Below are positions 46,195 to 58,299 of a stretch of 64,000 nt of DNA, in pieces. Origin of the DNA: Methanobacterium sp. Maddingley MBC34 (GTDB lineage Archaea > Methanobacteriota > Methanobacteria > Methanobacteriales > Methanobacteriaceae). The translations under genes and the position numbers were made by a program. The stretch is taken from NCBI GenBank assembly GCA_000309865.1, contig AMGN01000004.1, positions 62,001-126,000 of the forward strand, given 5' to 3'. The stretch's first letter is position 1. Every line of letters starts with the position of its first letter. Below the pieces are notes generated by a model that was given only the letters and a program-made list of their open reading frames with translations, was not told the DNA's origin and ran no database searches.

Positions 46195-47328
46195 TTAAAG
46201 ATTTTCCAGGCATTCATCCATCAAAATCTGTGCATCTTCATTTTCAGGATTTATGATCACAGCCTTTCGAAAGCACAGTACTGCATCCTCGAACTGGTTT
46301 AGTTCCATGAATGCCACTCCTTTGTTACTCAAAAATATCTCATTATCTGGTTCTAAGGAAAGTGCTTTATCATAACACTCCACAGCCTCATCAAATCGGT
46401 TTAATTCCATGAGTGCGTTGCCTTTACGATTCCAGGTGGAAGAATCGGATTCATCTTCCAGACAAAGCTCCAGAGAACGATCATAACATTCAAGAGCATC
46501 TTCTGACTTGTCAATTTGAGACAAAAGGTTTCCTTTGGCGTTCCATGCTTCAGAATCCTGTGGATTCAGTTTTAAAATCTTATCATAGCAGTTCAATGCA
46601 TCCTGGAAACGTCCCAACATCTCCAAAATGAAACCTCTCCAGTACAACACCAGCATGTTTTCTGCATTGATCTTCAAGGCCTTGTCACTGGTTTTAAGTG
46701 CTTCTTCTGGTCTGTTGGAGTTTAAGAGGGCTATTGCTTTATTATTCAACACATATTCATTAGTTGGTTCCAGTTCCAGGGCCTGATCATAACATTTCAA
46801 GGCTTCCTGGAATTGTCCCAGGCGTGAAAGGTTATCTCCTTTACGGTTTAGGAGGTAAACATCATATGGATCGATTTTTAAAGCGGCGTTGTAACATACC
46901 ACTGATTTGTCAAATTTTCCCACATCGAAGAGTATATCTGCTCTTTTGGCGATCATGGCCTTTTCATCTATTTTAGCCCCTTCCCACTCTTCCATTGGGA
47001 GCTTGAAGAATCTTATAACCTGAAAAAGTGACTCATCACTGGTGTGTTCCGGGTACATCTTCCGAAATTCAGATTCTAACTCTGAAGCATTATGGAAACC
47101 TTCCTCACGAGCCAGTTCATCATTCTTGATAAGATCAGCGAACTTCACCACTTCTACATCCGTCACTTCAGCTTCAAAGAGTTTCTTCCGCTCCTTTGAG
47201 ACTAGATTCCAGTAACAGTGCAGGCGATCTCCGTGGGATAATGGGTTTTTCCATATCTTTCGGATGGTGGTGGTTTTTTTACCAGTTATAAGGTCTAAAT
47301 GACGACTTCCAAATAGCAGGATCGGTAT
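46195..47328 (-). CDS. ASCH domain-TPR repeat fusion protein, probable ATA start
   Basis: The frame has seven or so tetratricopeptide repeats (ALKIDPYDVYLLNRKGDNL-type units, each about 34 residues) in the C-terminal 250 residues. Ahead of them is an ASCH (ASC-1 homology, PUA-like) domain. The first canonical start is GTG at 47166, which cuts the ASCH domain in half. The same frame continues upstream with LLFGSRHLDLITGKKTTTIR and GDRLHCYW, classic ASCH sequence, to a stop near 47385 without ATG, GTG or TTG. GGAGGG (47335-47340) stands 6 bases before an ATA at 47328, making it the best start (377 aa). RNA binding is likely by family. Confidence 0.8.
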   Translation of the reverse strand: MPILLFGSRHLDLITGKKTTTIRKIWKNPLSHGDRLHCYWNLVSKERKKLFEAEVTDVEVVKFADLIKNDELAREEGFHNASELESEFRKMYPEHTSDESLFQVIRFFKLPMEEWEGAKIDEKAMIAKRADILFDVGKFDKSVVCYNAALKIDPYDVYLLNRKGDNLSRLGQFQEALKCYDQALELEPTNEYVLNNKAIALLNSNRPEEALKTSDKALKINAENMLVLYWRGFILEMLGRFQDALNCYDKILKLNPQDSEAWNAKGNLLSQIDKSEDALECYDRSLELCLEDESDSSTWNRKGNALMELNRFDEAVECYDKALSLEPDNEIFLSNKGVAFMELNQFEDAVLCFRKAVIINPENEDAQILMDECLENL

Positions 47329-47500
47329 TTCACACCCTCCAGTTAATGATTTAATAGATTTATCTGAAATCTCAAAATCTTATTTGATAAATTAACAATT
47401 ATTATAGGTACCTTGAGTTTTTACAAATGTTTATGGGCTTATTTAACTCTTATGAAACTATTTAACTCTTATAAATTATTAATACTTTTATTTGTGCTTT

Positions 47501-48196
47501 TTATATTATTTCAGCACCGAATTGTGATGTTTTGATCTTGACTTTTCCCAGTATTGGTTTAATTTGCAGTGCAATTTCGTGGAGTTCTTTGGGATCAGTG
47601 TTGGGGGTTTCCTTCAATTTTTCATCCAGTACAGTCCGGTTTCTGAATTGTTGTAGGGTGTAAATATCGCACTTTACCTTTTCAGCGATATCCTGCACAT
47701 CCCCGGGTTCCAGCAGTCCCGGAACATAGGTGGTTCTGCATTCCAGAAAACATTTTGAATTGGCCAGTATCTCCATACTTTCTTTTACTTTTTCACCAAT
47801 AGGGGCACCAATAACTTCTTTGTATTTTTGAAAAGGAGCTTTTACATCCAGGGCAACATAATCAATCAGTTCAATTATTTTTGAAAGTCTTTCAGGATAA
47901 CATCCATTGGTGTCCAGTTTGGTTTTCAGACCCTTTTTTCGGGAATACTCCAGGATCTTACCAACCTCTTTAATCTGCATCAATGGTTCTCCACCGGTGA
48001 CAACTACGGCATCAATGAAATCCAGAGCTTCATCAATCTCATGTTCAATATCTTGGAGTGAAGTACTTTCCCCTCCTTCAATAATTTCTGGATTGTGGCA
48101 GTAGGGACATCTTAAAAGACAACCGCCTGTAAATATAACCAGGGATACCTTGCCTGGGTATTCAAGGGAGGAAAATATTATGCCTCCGGTTATCAT
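47501..48196 (-). CDS. nrdG: Anaerobic ribonucleotide reductase-activating protein
   Basis: Radical-SAM activase of 231 aa that generates the glycyl radical on class III ribonucleotide reductase (NrdD). The cluster motif is GGCLLRCPYCHNPE (C26, C30, C33). VVTGGEPLMQ (about residues 65-74) and KLDTNGCYPE binding-site blocks follow. The archaeal form is longer than enterobacterial NrdG and starts with MITGGIIFSSLEYPGK. No nrdD gene lies in the window, so alternative glycyl-radical activase partners cannot be excluded. A GGAGAGA ribosome-binding site is 5 bases before the ATG at 48196. Confidence 0.87.
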   Translation of the reverse strand: MITGGIIFSSLEYPGKVSLVIFTGGCLLRCPYCHNPEIIEGGESTSLQDIEHEIDEALDFIDAVVVTGGEPLMQIKEVGKILEYSRKKGLKTKLDTNGCYPERLSKIIELIDYVALDVKAPFQKYKEVIGAPIGEKVKESMEILANSKCFLECRTTYVPGLLEPGDVQDIAEKVKCDIYTLQQFRNRTVLDEKLKETPNTDPKELHEIALQIKPILGKVKIKTSQFGAEII

Positions 48197-48421
48197 GAAA
48201 TCTCTCCCTGTGGGAATGCATAGTTTAATCTGCCAGTGAAAATGTTATAATTATTCATTAGCTTCAACCACTGTTCCATTCAATAACTTCACCACAACAC
48301 GTTTTAATCGATAACTTCATTCATTATTCATTAGCCTATTATTCTTCCCCTATATAATTACCATTTCATGTGGGGATTACAATGTCTTTTATTATGACAA
48401 GGTCCCATTATATGGAAATGT

Positions 48422-49522
48422 TTATTTTAAAATGGTCTTTAAAACATTAATAAACTGTTCATCCTCTTCCATTGTGGCTACACTGACCCTTATCCAGTAA
48501 TCATCCAATCCCCTGAAAGACTTGCAGTCTCGGACTATTATCCCATTTTTCATGAGTTCTTCTGTGATCTCTCCAGAGTTCATCCCGGTACCCCGAACAT
48601 CCACCAGGATATAATTGGCCCAGGATTGGTAAACCTTTAACTCAGGGAATTTAGACATTTCCCGGTAAAGATAATCCCTGCTCTGGATGGATAACTGGGT
48701 GGATTTTTCAATGTAATCAGGATCATCTAAAGTGGTGACTGCTGCCAGGTAAGATAGTTTAATAAGGCTGAAAACAGGTTTAACACGGTGCATGTACTGG
48801 ACGAATTCTTCATGACCAATACCATAACCAATCCTCATACCAGCCAGCCCCATTACCTTGGAGAAAGTTCGGAGGATGAAGAGATTGTCATATTCTGCCA
48901 GAAGTTCCAGGTTGTTAACACCGGAAAACTCCCAGTAAGCCTCATCAACCACTACCAGAGCATCAGTGCTCTCCAGAATGGTTTGAATATCCTGTTTATC
49001 AATCAACCCCCCGGAGGGATTGTTGGGTGTGCAGAGGAAAATAACCTTTGTGCGGGGAGAAATTGCTTCCAGTACCGAGTCAAGGTCCAGCTGGTTTTTT
49101 TCGATATCCCAGCGTGCGTAAACAGGAACTGCCCCGTGTATGTTGAAGGTGAACTCATAGTACATGTAGGATGGTGGATGCACAATGTACTCGTCACCTG
49201 GTTCAATGAGGGTCTTGGCCAGCACATCCAGGATCTCATCCGCACCGTCTCCTCCCACAATGATTTCTTCAGGACGCACACCTGCATAAGAAGCGATTTT
49301 GTCCTTTAGATCATCAATATTCGATTCAGGATACGTGTTAATCGTTTGAAGATTTTCTTCCAGGGCTTTAACTGCCAATGGTGAGGGTCCCAGGGGGTTT
49401 TCATTGGATCCCATTCTAATTATTTTAGCAGGATCAAGACCATAAGCACGGGCTAAATCTGCATTTGACCTGCCTGGAATGTATGGATCAAGTTCATTAA
49501 CTGTTTTTTTTATATTAACCAT
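48422..49522 (-). CDS. hisC: Histidinol-phosphate aminotransferase
   Basis: PLP-dependent class I/II aminotransferase making histidinol phosphate from imidazole-acetol phosphate. It is 366 aa. The PLP lysine is K222 in LRTFSKVMGLAGMRIGYG; substrate and cofactor contacts include GSNENPLGPSP (residues 38-48) and CTPNNPSGG (164-172), and VVDEAYWEFSG (191-201). Archaeal HisC can also act on aromatic substrates. No other his gene is near, as is usual in Methanobacterium. The ATG at 49522 lacks a strong ribosome-binding site. Confidence 0.93.
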   Translation of the reverse strand: MVNIKKTVNELDPYIPGRSNADLARAYGLDPAKIIRMGSNENPLGPSPLAVKALEENLQTINTYPESNIDDLKDKIASYAGVRPEEIIVGGDGADEILDVLAKTLIEPGDEYIVHPPSYMYYEFTFNIHGAVPVYARWDIEKNQLDLDSVLEAISPRTKVIFLCTPNNPSGGLIDKQDIQTILESTDALVVVDEAYWEFSGVNNLELLAEYDNLFILRTFSKVMGLAGMRIGYGIGHEEFVQYMHRVKPVFSLIKLSYLAAVTTLDDPDYIEKSTQLSIQSRDYLYREMSKFPELKVYQSWANYILVDVRGTGMNSGEITEELMKNGIIVRDCKSFRGLDDYWIRVSVATMEEDEQFINVLKTILK

Positions 49523-49663
49523 TAAATCAATCCGTTATCGTTTTATTAATTGGTGTAATGTTTTATTATCAGTATCAAATCTATCAATATTTTTTTTGAG
49601 TATCATTTGGTGGAATAAAATTATTCGGAAAATAATTATTCATTTATCCACATTTTCCCTGTT

Positions 49664-50134
49664 TTATTTATTTTGGTCAGCCAGCTTTAAATAGCGTAAA
49701 GCAGTATTTTTAATATCTTTTATTTCTTCTTTTCCTAGTTTACGTACTGCTCTGGCAGGGACACCCATTATTAGATGGCCTTCGGGGAAAACCTTTCCCC
49801 CTGGCACCACTGATCCAGCAGCCACTATGCTGTTTTTCTGGATGTGACTCCCATTTAATAAAGTAGAGTTCATACCAATAATACAGTTATCATCCACCTT
49901 ACAACCATGGAGCACAGCTGCGTGCCCTACTGAAACATAATCTCCTATTTTAAGTGGAAAATTTTTTGAAGAGTGTAGTACAGAGTTATCCTGTACATTG
50001 GAAAAACTGCCAATGGTTATGCTTTCTATATCTCCTCTTATCACCGCATTATACCATATGGAAGACTCCTCACCTATAATAACATTGCCAATGGTGTGAA
50101 CACCAGGAAAAATCTGGACACTGGGATGAATCAT
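49664..50134 (-). CDS. Gamma-carbonic anhydrase family protein
   Basis: A 156-aa left-handed beta-helix hexapeptide protein. The repeats VIIGEESSIWYNAVIRGD and IGSFSNVQDNSVLHSS (about residues 19-53) and GHAAVLHGCKVDDNCIIGMNS (about 70-90) carry the three metal-binding histidines typical of Cam/CaiE-like proteins (H54-type, H71-type, H76-type). Whether it hydrates CO2 or only binds metal cannot be told from sequence. CO2/bicarbonate exchange would suit a methanogen. It lies 140 bases before hisC on the same strand. Confidence 0.87.
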   Translation of the reverse strand: MIHPSVQIFPGVHTIGNVIIGEESSIWYNAVIRGDIESITIGSFSNVQDNSVLHSSKNFPLKIGDYVSVGHAAVLHGCKVDDNCIIGMNSTLLNGSHIQKNSIVAAGSVVPGGKVFPEGHLIMGVPARAVRKLGKEEIKDIKNTALRYLKLADQNK

Positions 50135-50261
50135 AGTCCTAATTATGATTTCTATTCATAAAAACATTTCACAAAGTACTGCAATACCCAATTTTTAAAA
50201 AATTATTCCAAATCCATGGAAATTTACAATCATTTAAGAATTAAAAGTCTTAAATAAAAAA

Positions 50262-50291
50262 AATTGAAATATGTATAATTGAAATATGTAT
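50262..50291. repeat. 15-bp perfect tandem duplication
   Basis: aattgaaatatgtat at 50262-50276 is repeated exactly at 50277-50291, followed by a partial third copy (aatta). Confidence 0.85.
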
Positions 50292-50319
50292 AATTAAAGA
50301 TATTTAATGGGGGCCTAAT

Positions 50320-51600
50320 TTACTTTTTATCTTTCATTTCCTGTTTTTGAAGGTGAATAACTATCTTATTATCTGGTATATCCCGATAGATTATAGCACC
50401 AGAGCCCACTGAAGAATTTAAACCGATGGTCACTCCAGGATTGAAACTGGAATTGATACCAGTTTTAACTCCATCAGCGAATATAACGCCCATTTTGCGC
50501 CTTCCGCTGTTGATCCTTTCTCCTTTAACTGTTACTTTAACCCCTTCATCATCGAAACGAAGGTTGGCAATGTTGGTACCTGCGGCAAGGTTACAATCAG
50601 CCCCAATTATAGAATCCCCAACATAGGAAAGGTGGTTCACATTTGTCCCATCCATAATAATTGAATTTTTAATTTCAACGGCGTTACCAACGTTAACATC
50701 ATTACCGATGGATGTGTGTTTACGGAGGAATGTGTTGGGCCCGATATCGCAGTTTTCTCCAATGTAAACTGGTCCCATGATGTAAGTTCCAGAACGAATG
50801 ATACTTCCTTTTTTGACTATTACTGGGCCGTGAATAGTAACACCCTGTTCAATTTCACCATCAATTTGGGTTTCGGATACTTCTAAATAATGTTCGTTTA
50901 ATTCCAGGAATTCCCAGGGACGTCCTACATCGATCCATTTATCCTGGGACACCATACCTAAAACCATTTTACCCTCTTTGATCTGGATTTTAAGCGAATC
51001 TGTTATTTCGTATTCTCCACGTTCAGATTTTCCTGTTTTTTCAATGGCCTGGAAAATAATGGGGTCAAAAAGGTAAATCCCGGCGTTTATAAGATTACTG
51101 GGGGCCTCACCAGGGTTTGGTTTTTCTACGATATCCTTGATATGATCACCTTCCAGTTCTACCACTCCAAAGGAAGACGGATCATCAACTTCGGTGAGAA
51201 CCAGAATGGATTGTGCATGGGAATTGTGATACTTATCCATTAAGCTTTTTATTAACTTATTTTCCAGGATTATATCTCCATTGGTAACGATAATGGCATC
51301 TTTATCTTCTTTCGCAATATGTGCTACCTGTCCTATGGCGTGGGCAGTTCCCAAACGTTCTTCTTGGGTCACATAGGTGATGTTGACCCCCAGATCTTGT
51401 CCCTCTTTAAAATGTTCCATCACAGCCTCTTTCTGGTAACCCACTATCATGGTAACATCTTTTATCCCTGCATCCCGTAATGCTTCTACATTATACTCCA
51501 GGAGAGGTTTCCCACCTACAGGGAGCATTGTTTTTGGTCGGGTGAGTGTTAAGGGTCGCATCCGGGTCCCTTCACCTGCGGTAAGTATAATTGCCCTCAT
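50320..51600 (-). CDS. glmU: Bifunctional sugar-1-phosphate nucleotidylyltransferase/acetyltransferase
   Basis: Two-domain enzyme for UDP-N-acetylglucosamine synthesis: acetylation of glucosamine-1-phosphate and uridylylation of the product. The N-terminal nucleotidyltransferase has ILTAGEGTRMRPLTLTRPK (residues 4-22), and the C-terminal part (from about 250) is a left-handed beta helix of hexapeptide repeats (GENCDIGPNTFLRKHTSIG). It is 426 aa, typical of the archaeal type. AGGAGT precedes the ATG at 51600. The glmM gene is upstream on the same strand, and both are part of the glmU-glmM-apgM-DUF92-rps3ae string. Product feeds pseudomurein and glycoprotein sugars. Confidence 0.92.
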   Translation of the reverse strand: MRAIILTAGEGTRMRPLTLTRPKTMLPVGGKPLLEYNVEALRDAGIKDVTMIVGYQKEAVMEHFKEGQDLGVNITYVTQEERLGTAHAIGQVAHIAKEDKDAIIVTNGDIILENKLIKSLMDKYHNSHAQSILVLTEVDDPSSFGVVELEGDHIKDIVEKPNPGEAPSNLINAGIYLFDPIIFQAIEKTGKSERGEYEITDSLKIQIKEGKMVLGMVSQDKWIDVGRPWEFLELNEHYLEVSETQIDGEIEQGVTIHGPVIVKKGSIIRSGTYIMGPVYIGENCDIGPNTFLRKHTSIGNDVNVGNAVEIKNSIIMDGTNVNHLSYVGDSIIGADCNLAAGTNIANLRFDDEGVKVTVKGERINSGRRKMGVIFADGVKTGINSSFNPGVTIGLNSSVGSGAIIYRDIPDNKIVIHLQKQEMKDKK

Positions 51601-51725
51601 TTTAACTCCTCTTCAAACATTCTTCTTTATTCATATTGGACTAGAAATTCATATATTTTTGTAAACTTCATATATTTTCTATATATTTTAATATTTTATA
51701 TTAAGATCTTATAAAATTAAGATTA

Positions 51726-53078
51726 TTATAATAAATCATGAATGAACTTTGCTGCCTTTTCATGTATCATCTGTGCTTTATCCTCGGTTTTTCCCTCTAA
51801 AGTTATCCTTACGAATGATTCCGTTCCAGAAGGCCTTACCAGAACCCAGCTACCATCAGCGAATGATATTCTAACTCCATCTTTAAGGTTAATATCTGCC
51901 ACATCCTCATAAATCAGGGAAAGTTCAGTCTCAGCTTTGCGCATAATGGGGTTCTTTTGATCTTCCTGACAGTCAATTTTATCTCTTATGGTGGGATAAC
52001 TGGGGATATCGTCTAATAATTTGGATAGGGGTCCTTTATTCTGAACCAGTTCAATCACCCTGAGGGCGGATAATATTCCATCGGGGCACATGCAGAACTG
52101 TGGATGTAGCCACGTGCCGGAAGGTTCACCACCAAAGTTTGCACCCAACATGTGGATCATCTCGGCAACATGCACATCACCCACTTTGGTTCTTTCCACA
52201 GTGCCTCCCACTTCTTCCATGGCACGGTCAATACAGGCAGAAGCATCTACAGTGGTAACCACACAGCCACCTATCTCTGCTGATACCAGGGCTAATAATT
52301 TATCAAAATCTGCCATTTGCCCTTTATCATCCACTGCTATCATCCGGTCGGCATCACCATCATGGGCTATTCCTAAATCTGCTCCAGTGACCTTCACCAC
52401 TTTCATCAATTCCTGGAGGTTGGCCTCCGAGGGTTCTGGTTTTCTCCCTGGGAAAAAACCGTCCGGCTGAGCATTTAAACTCACCACCCTGCAACCAGCC
52501 TTTCTGAGAATGAGTGGGGATAGGTAAGCTGCAGCACCATTGGCACAATCAACAACTACCTTTAAACCGGGTTTAATATCCATCAAACCCAGGAGATCTT
52601 CAATGTAATCATTTACAACTGGGCTTATGTCAGTGATTTTCTTGATATCTTCCCAGGATGCTTTATAAAAATTATTTTCATGGATTATTTTCTCGATAGC
52701 CCTTTCCTGTTCCTGTAAGTATGCCATTCCATCAGGATTCCATAGTTTAATTCCATTATATGGTGAGGGATTGTGTGATGCGGTGATCATCACTCCTGCA
52801 TCTGCATTTAGTTTCATGGTTGCATAGCCCACCACTGGTGTGGGTACCATTCCCACACTAAGGACATGGCAGCCGCCCTGCAAGATACCTGCACTGACTG
52901 CTCTTTCCAGCATCATGTTGGAAGTTCGAGTATCATATCCCACAACCACTTTATGTCCTTTACCCAGATATGTGGAGATGGCTTTTCCAACATTTAAGGC
53001 CAGTTCAGGGGTTATTTCTTCTGCTATTTTTCCCCTTATTCCGGAGGTACCGAAGAGTTTGGGAATCTCATGATTCAT
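51726..53078 (-). CDS. glmM: Phosphoglucosamine mutase
   Basis: Interconverts glucosamine-6-phosphate and glucosamine-1-phosphate. It is 450 aa, usual length. The phosphoserine loop is MITASHNPSPYNG with S101; the metal loop is HDGDADRMIAVDD (about residues 238-250), the sugar-binding GEPSGT (about 318-323) and the phosphate-binding RPSGTESFVRI near the C-terminus. It starts 3 bases after the ApgM stop codon and is translationally coupled. Paired with glmU downstream, it supplies UDP-GlcNAc. Phosphomannomutase activity is a possible alternative or addition. Confidence 0.93.
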   Translation of the reverse strand: MNHEIPKLFGTSGIRGKIAEEITPELALNVGKAISTYLGKGHKVVVGYDTRTSNMMLERAVSAGILQGGCHVLSVGMVPTPVVGYATMKLNADAGVMITASHNPSPYNGIKLWNPDGMAYLQEQERAIEKIIHENNFYKASWEDIKKITDISPVVNDYIEDLLGLMDIKPGLKVVVDCANGAAAYLSPLILRKAGCRVVSLNAQPDGFFPGRKPEPSEANLQELMKVVKVTGADLGIAHDGDADRMIAVDDKGQMADFDKLLALVSAEIGGCVVTTVDASACIDRAMEEVGGTVERTKVGDVHVAEMIHMLGANFGGEPSGTWLHPQFCMCPDGILSALRVIELVQNKGPLSKLLDDIPSYPTIRDKIDCQEDQKNPIMRKAETELSLIYEDVADINLKDGVRISFADGSWVLVRPSGTESFVRITLEGKTEDKAQMIHEKAAKFIHDLL

Positions 53079-53081
53079 GAT

Positions 53082-54308
<1,227 letters not shown>

Positions 54309-54313
54309 TTTTA

Positions 54314-55001
<688 letters not shown>

Positions 55002-55004
55002 GAT

Positions 55005-55595
<591 letters not shown>

Positions 55596-55663
55596 ATTAA
55601 TCACTTATTATTACGTATTATATTCGCGTGTTATCTCGTAAGATTTCTATTTTATAGAACTCA

Positions 55664-55705
<42 letters not shown>

Positions 55706-55881
55706 TTAGAATCATTTATTATAAATCTCATTCATGGTTTATAAATATTCCCAAAGGTTGAAGGATGGATAAAAATCATTCCTCCAGAGCTTATATTGTA
55801 GGGTTTATTATCTTACATCTATCACTTATCTACCTTTTGAATATCTAATATTTATTGGTGGAATTTTGGCATATTTAACCA

Positions 55882-57093
55882 TTAAAGCCATGAAGGTAAA
55901 ATATTTTCAGTCAAGAGGTTTTTAAACCGTTTCTGGGGATTCCCATTATTTACGTAGTTTTTCACCAGATGATAACCTTCAGAGTAGATGGTGATATATG
56001 ATCTGAAGAGGGGTGTTTCTAGCATTTCCATAAGAGATGCAGATGTTTCGGCCGATAACAACCCATATTCCTTCAGATAATTATCTGCCTCTTTTTTATC
56101 AAGTTTCCCAGTGTAATAGTTAATGGTGGTATTGGTTATGATGTTGAATGACATCTCTGGCATCAATAGATTGTTGGCTGTTTCCAGGACTTGATAAAAT
56201 TTATCAAGTTCACTTGAGGTTAATTTAATGTCTATTTCTGGGAAGAGAACTTCTCCCATCCAGTGGTGAAGTTCAGTATCAGGGAAGATGATCTCCCCAG
56301 CCAGATTAGCACTTCCCTCCGCAATTACATTTAGAGGAGATTGTAGAGTGCAAACCGCTGCTTCTGAATATCCTTTTTCATGGTAAAGGATTTTTTCCCG
56401 AAGCTGCATGAGAAGATGATGTCCCGGATAGGTTTCATGGGCCATTATACGTGGGATTTCAAAAGCATAATAAGGATAATCCAGATTTACCTCTATCTTA
56501 GATGTGGCATTGCCAAGATAATAGTTATAAGCTTTCCAGGGTTGGTTTTCTGTGAAATTCAGTTGAACTTCTTCTCCTTCAACCAGTGGGAAGAGATAAC
56601 TGCTTCGAGCTTTAACTTCTTCCAATGTCAAATTCATTGCTTTACTAAGTGCTCCTTTATCCAGCCTGAATTGCTCGGCCCATTCCCTGTAAAGTTGGTA
56701 TAAACTTGACTCATCATTATTATTGTCTTTGGTGAGAATGTCTTGAAGTGTTTCCCTCATTTTGGCTATGTCTTCATCTGACATGAGATTAGGTCTAACA
56801 TCAAAAAGGCCTTTTATTTCATCATATAATTCAAGTTCTTCGCCATTGATTATTCTTAGGGTAGTGTCCATGGATTTTAAACATTTTTCAAGGTATTCTC
56901 TCCTTTTACCTTCCTCGCAAATTAGATCACTTAAACTTTCTAATTCATCCCTTAAAATGGCAATCTCTTGTGGAGGTGACTTTTCCACTTCTTTTTTCAG
57001 GGTGGTGGGACCAAAATAAGAATCCACATAACCCTCAAAGTGTTTATTAATTTCCAAAACCATTTTAAGATATTTTTCCCCAAATTCTTCCAT
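55882..57093 (-). CDS. DUF885 family zinc-peptidase-like protein
   Basis: A 403-aa protein of DUF885, a predicted alpha-helical metallopeptidase group related to M3/M32 enzymes. The signature MAHETYPGHHLLMQLREK (about residues 227-244) gives HExxxGHH-type zinc ligands, and a downstream glutamate-rich helix (VIAEGSANLAGEIIF, about 264-278) could supply the third ligand. No signal peptide is present, so it should act in the cytosol. The N-terminal segment EINKHFEGYVDSYFGP is typical. Family members are usually longer (500-600 aa), so this is a compact form. Stands alone. Confidence 0.87.
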   Translation of the reverse strand: MEEFGEKYLKMVLEINKHFEGYVDSYFGPTTLKKEVEKSPPQEIAILRDELESLSDLICEEGKRREYLEKCLKSMDTTLRIINGEELELYDEIKGLFDVRPNLMSDEDIAKMRETLQDILTKDNNNDESSLYQLYREWAEQFRLDKGALSKAMNLTLEEVKARSSYLFPLVEGEEVQLNFTENQPWKAYNYYLGNATSKIEVNLDYPYYAFEIPRIMAHETYPGHHLLMQLREKILYHEKGYSEAAVCTLQSPLNVIAEGSANLAGEIIFPDTELHHWMGEVLFPEIDIKLTSSELDKFYQVLETANNLLMPEMSFNIITNTTINYYTGKLDKKEADNYLKEYGLLSAETSASLMEMLETPLFRSYITIYSEGYHLVKNYVNNGNPQKRFKNLLTENILPSWL

Positions 57094-57339
57094 ATTCTTC
57101 CCACCCGAGATGAAATCCTAATATTAATTAACATTAATTTAGTAAAGCCTTGACTGTAAACCCTTAGAATAATATTGTCACTGGATTTAAGTAAAATTTT
57201 TTATCTGAGAATGATAGAAGTTAACATGTATAAAAATTAGAATGATTAATGAAAATGAATAAAATAGAAAATAATAAAATCAACAATAGCTCTGATTCTA
57301 GGCAAAGGGATTAGGGTAACGGAAGTTGGGGGGATGTGA

Positions 57340-57816
57340 ATGTGGAAAACATCTAATAAGTTGTGGATAATAACCACTGCGCCACTGGTGATTGTTGGGT
57401 TGGGATTTATTTATTTTGGAATCACTGCTTCCCCTGAGGCCCTCACCGATGACGGTTATTCTCTTAAAAATTTCTTTTATTTTATGGGTGGTTCGTTTAT
57501 CTTTTTCCCGCTTATGGGGGCTTTGGGAGTGTATTACTATTACAAAAGGATCAATGATAGGGAGACATTTCTTATTAATGAGGGGATAAGGGGTGAAGCT
57601 GAGATATTGAGCAGGGAGCAGACTGGAACTTATATCAATGAACAGCCACAAGTCAAATTCAAACTCCTAATCACCACTCCTGATTTGGAACCCTACGAGA
57701 TGGAACATAAAGAAATAGTAAATCTACTGGACATGGGGTCAATTCCCGAAGGTAGGAAAATGCCGGTAATGGTTAATCCGGATAATCCCAAGGATATTAT
57801 GCTGATTTTCGAATAA
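57340..57816 (+). CDS. Two-TM membrane protein with C-terminal beta domain (DUF3592-like)
   Basis: A 158-aa protein with two transmembrane helices (about residues 9-28 and 44-66) and a C-terminal domain of about 85 residues, GEAEILSREQTGTYINEQ and YEMEHKEIVNLLDMGSIPEG, ending in VNPDNPKDIMLIFE. That end motif and layout resemble DUF3592-type proteins, which have a beta-rich domain. GGGGGGA ribosome-binding site is 7 bases before the ATG at 57340. Unknown function. Confidence 0.7.
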   Translation: MWKTSNKLWIITTAPLVIVGLGFIYFGITASPEALTDDGYSLKNFFYFMGGSFIFFPLMGALGVYYYYKRINDRETFLINEGIRGEAEILSREQTGTYINEQPQVKFKLLITTPDLEPYEMEHKEIVNLLDMGSIPEGRKMPVMVNPDNPKDIMLIFE

Positions 57817-57875
57817 TGAATTTTTTTGGAACTTTATGTTTCATAGTTTCGAAGGGTAATTTCATTAATCTAGTT

Positions 57876-58199
57876 TCATAATTTGCTCATGAACTTTTCA
57901 TGTTTTATAAAACGCTCTAAAACCTCTTCAATAGTTCCTTCATCCTCAACCAATTTTAGGTTGGCCTTTTTTATACCATATTTTGCTTTCATCCCTGCCT
58001 GGGATGCAATTATTACTTCACAGTCTCCTAAAATGTTGAGACCTTCCTGCCACTGATGTTTTTCTTCAGGGTTAATATTATTCTCCATGTATTCAATAAA
58101 TTCCACTTCATCACCATTCCACTGATATATGGCGAATCCCCTGGCCCGACCGAAGTGATCAGTATTTATCTGGTCTGAACTTGCAACTGCAATCTTCAT
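57876..58199 (-). CDS. NifB/NifX family iron-molybdenum cofactor-binding protein
   Basis: A 107-aa dinitrogenase-iron-molybdenum-cofactor-like domain (RNase H-like fold). The opening MKIAVASSDQINTDHFGRARGFAIYQ is the usual family start, and CEVIIASQAGMKAKYGI resembles the conserved GxG region (about residues 66-82). No cysteine-rich motif of NifB is present. In methanogens these small proteins are often associated with metal-cluster handling. GGGGGATC lies before the ATG at 58199. The neighbours give no clear metabolic link. Confidence 0.85.
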   Translation of the reverse strand: MKIAVASSDQINTDHFGRARGFAIYQWNGDEVEFIEYMENNINPEEKHQWQEGLNILGDCEVIIASQAGMKAKYGIKKANLKLVEDEGTIEEVLERFIKHEKFMSKL

Positions 58200-58299
58200 A
58201 TTGATCCCCCTATGGAAATTGATTTTAAAATATTAAGCGTTTTAAAAATTTAATTATCATATTCCCTTCTTATTCAGAGCTCACTAAGTCATTTATGTA

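Noticed and set aside
57298..57651. Minus-strand 117-codon frame
   Set aside because: Antisense to the membrane protein at 57340-57816, which has a strong ribosome-binding site and sensible hydrophobic pattern.
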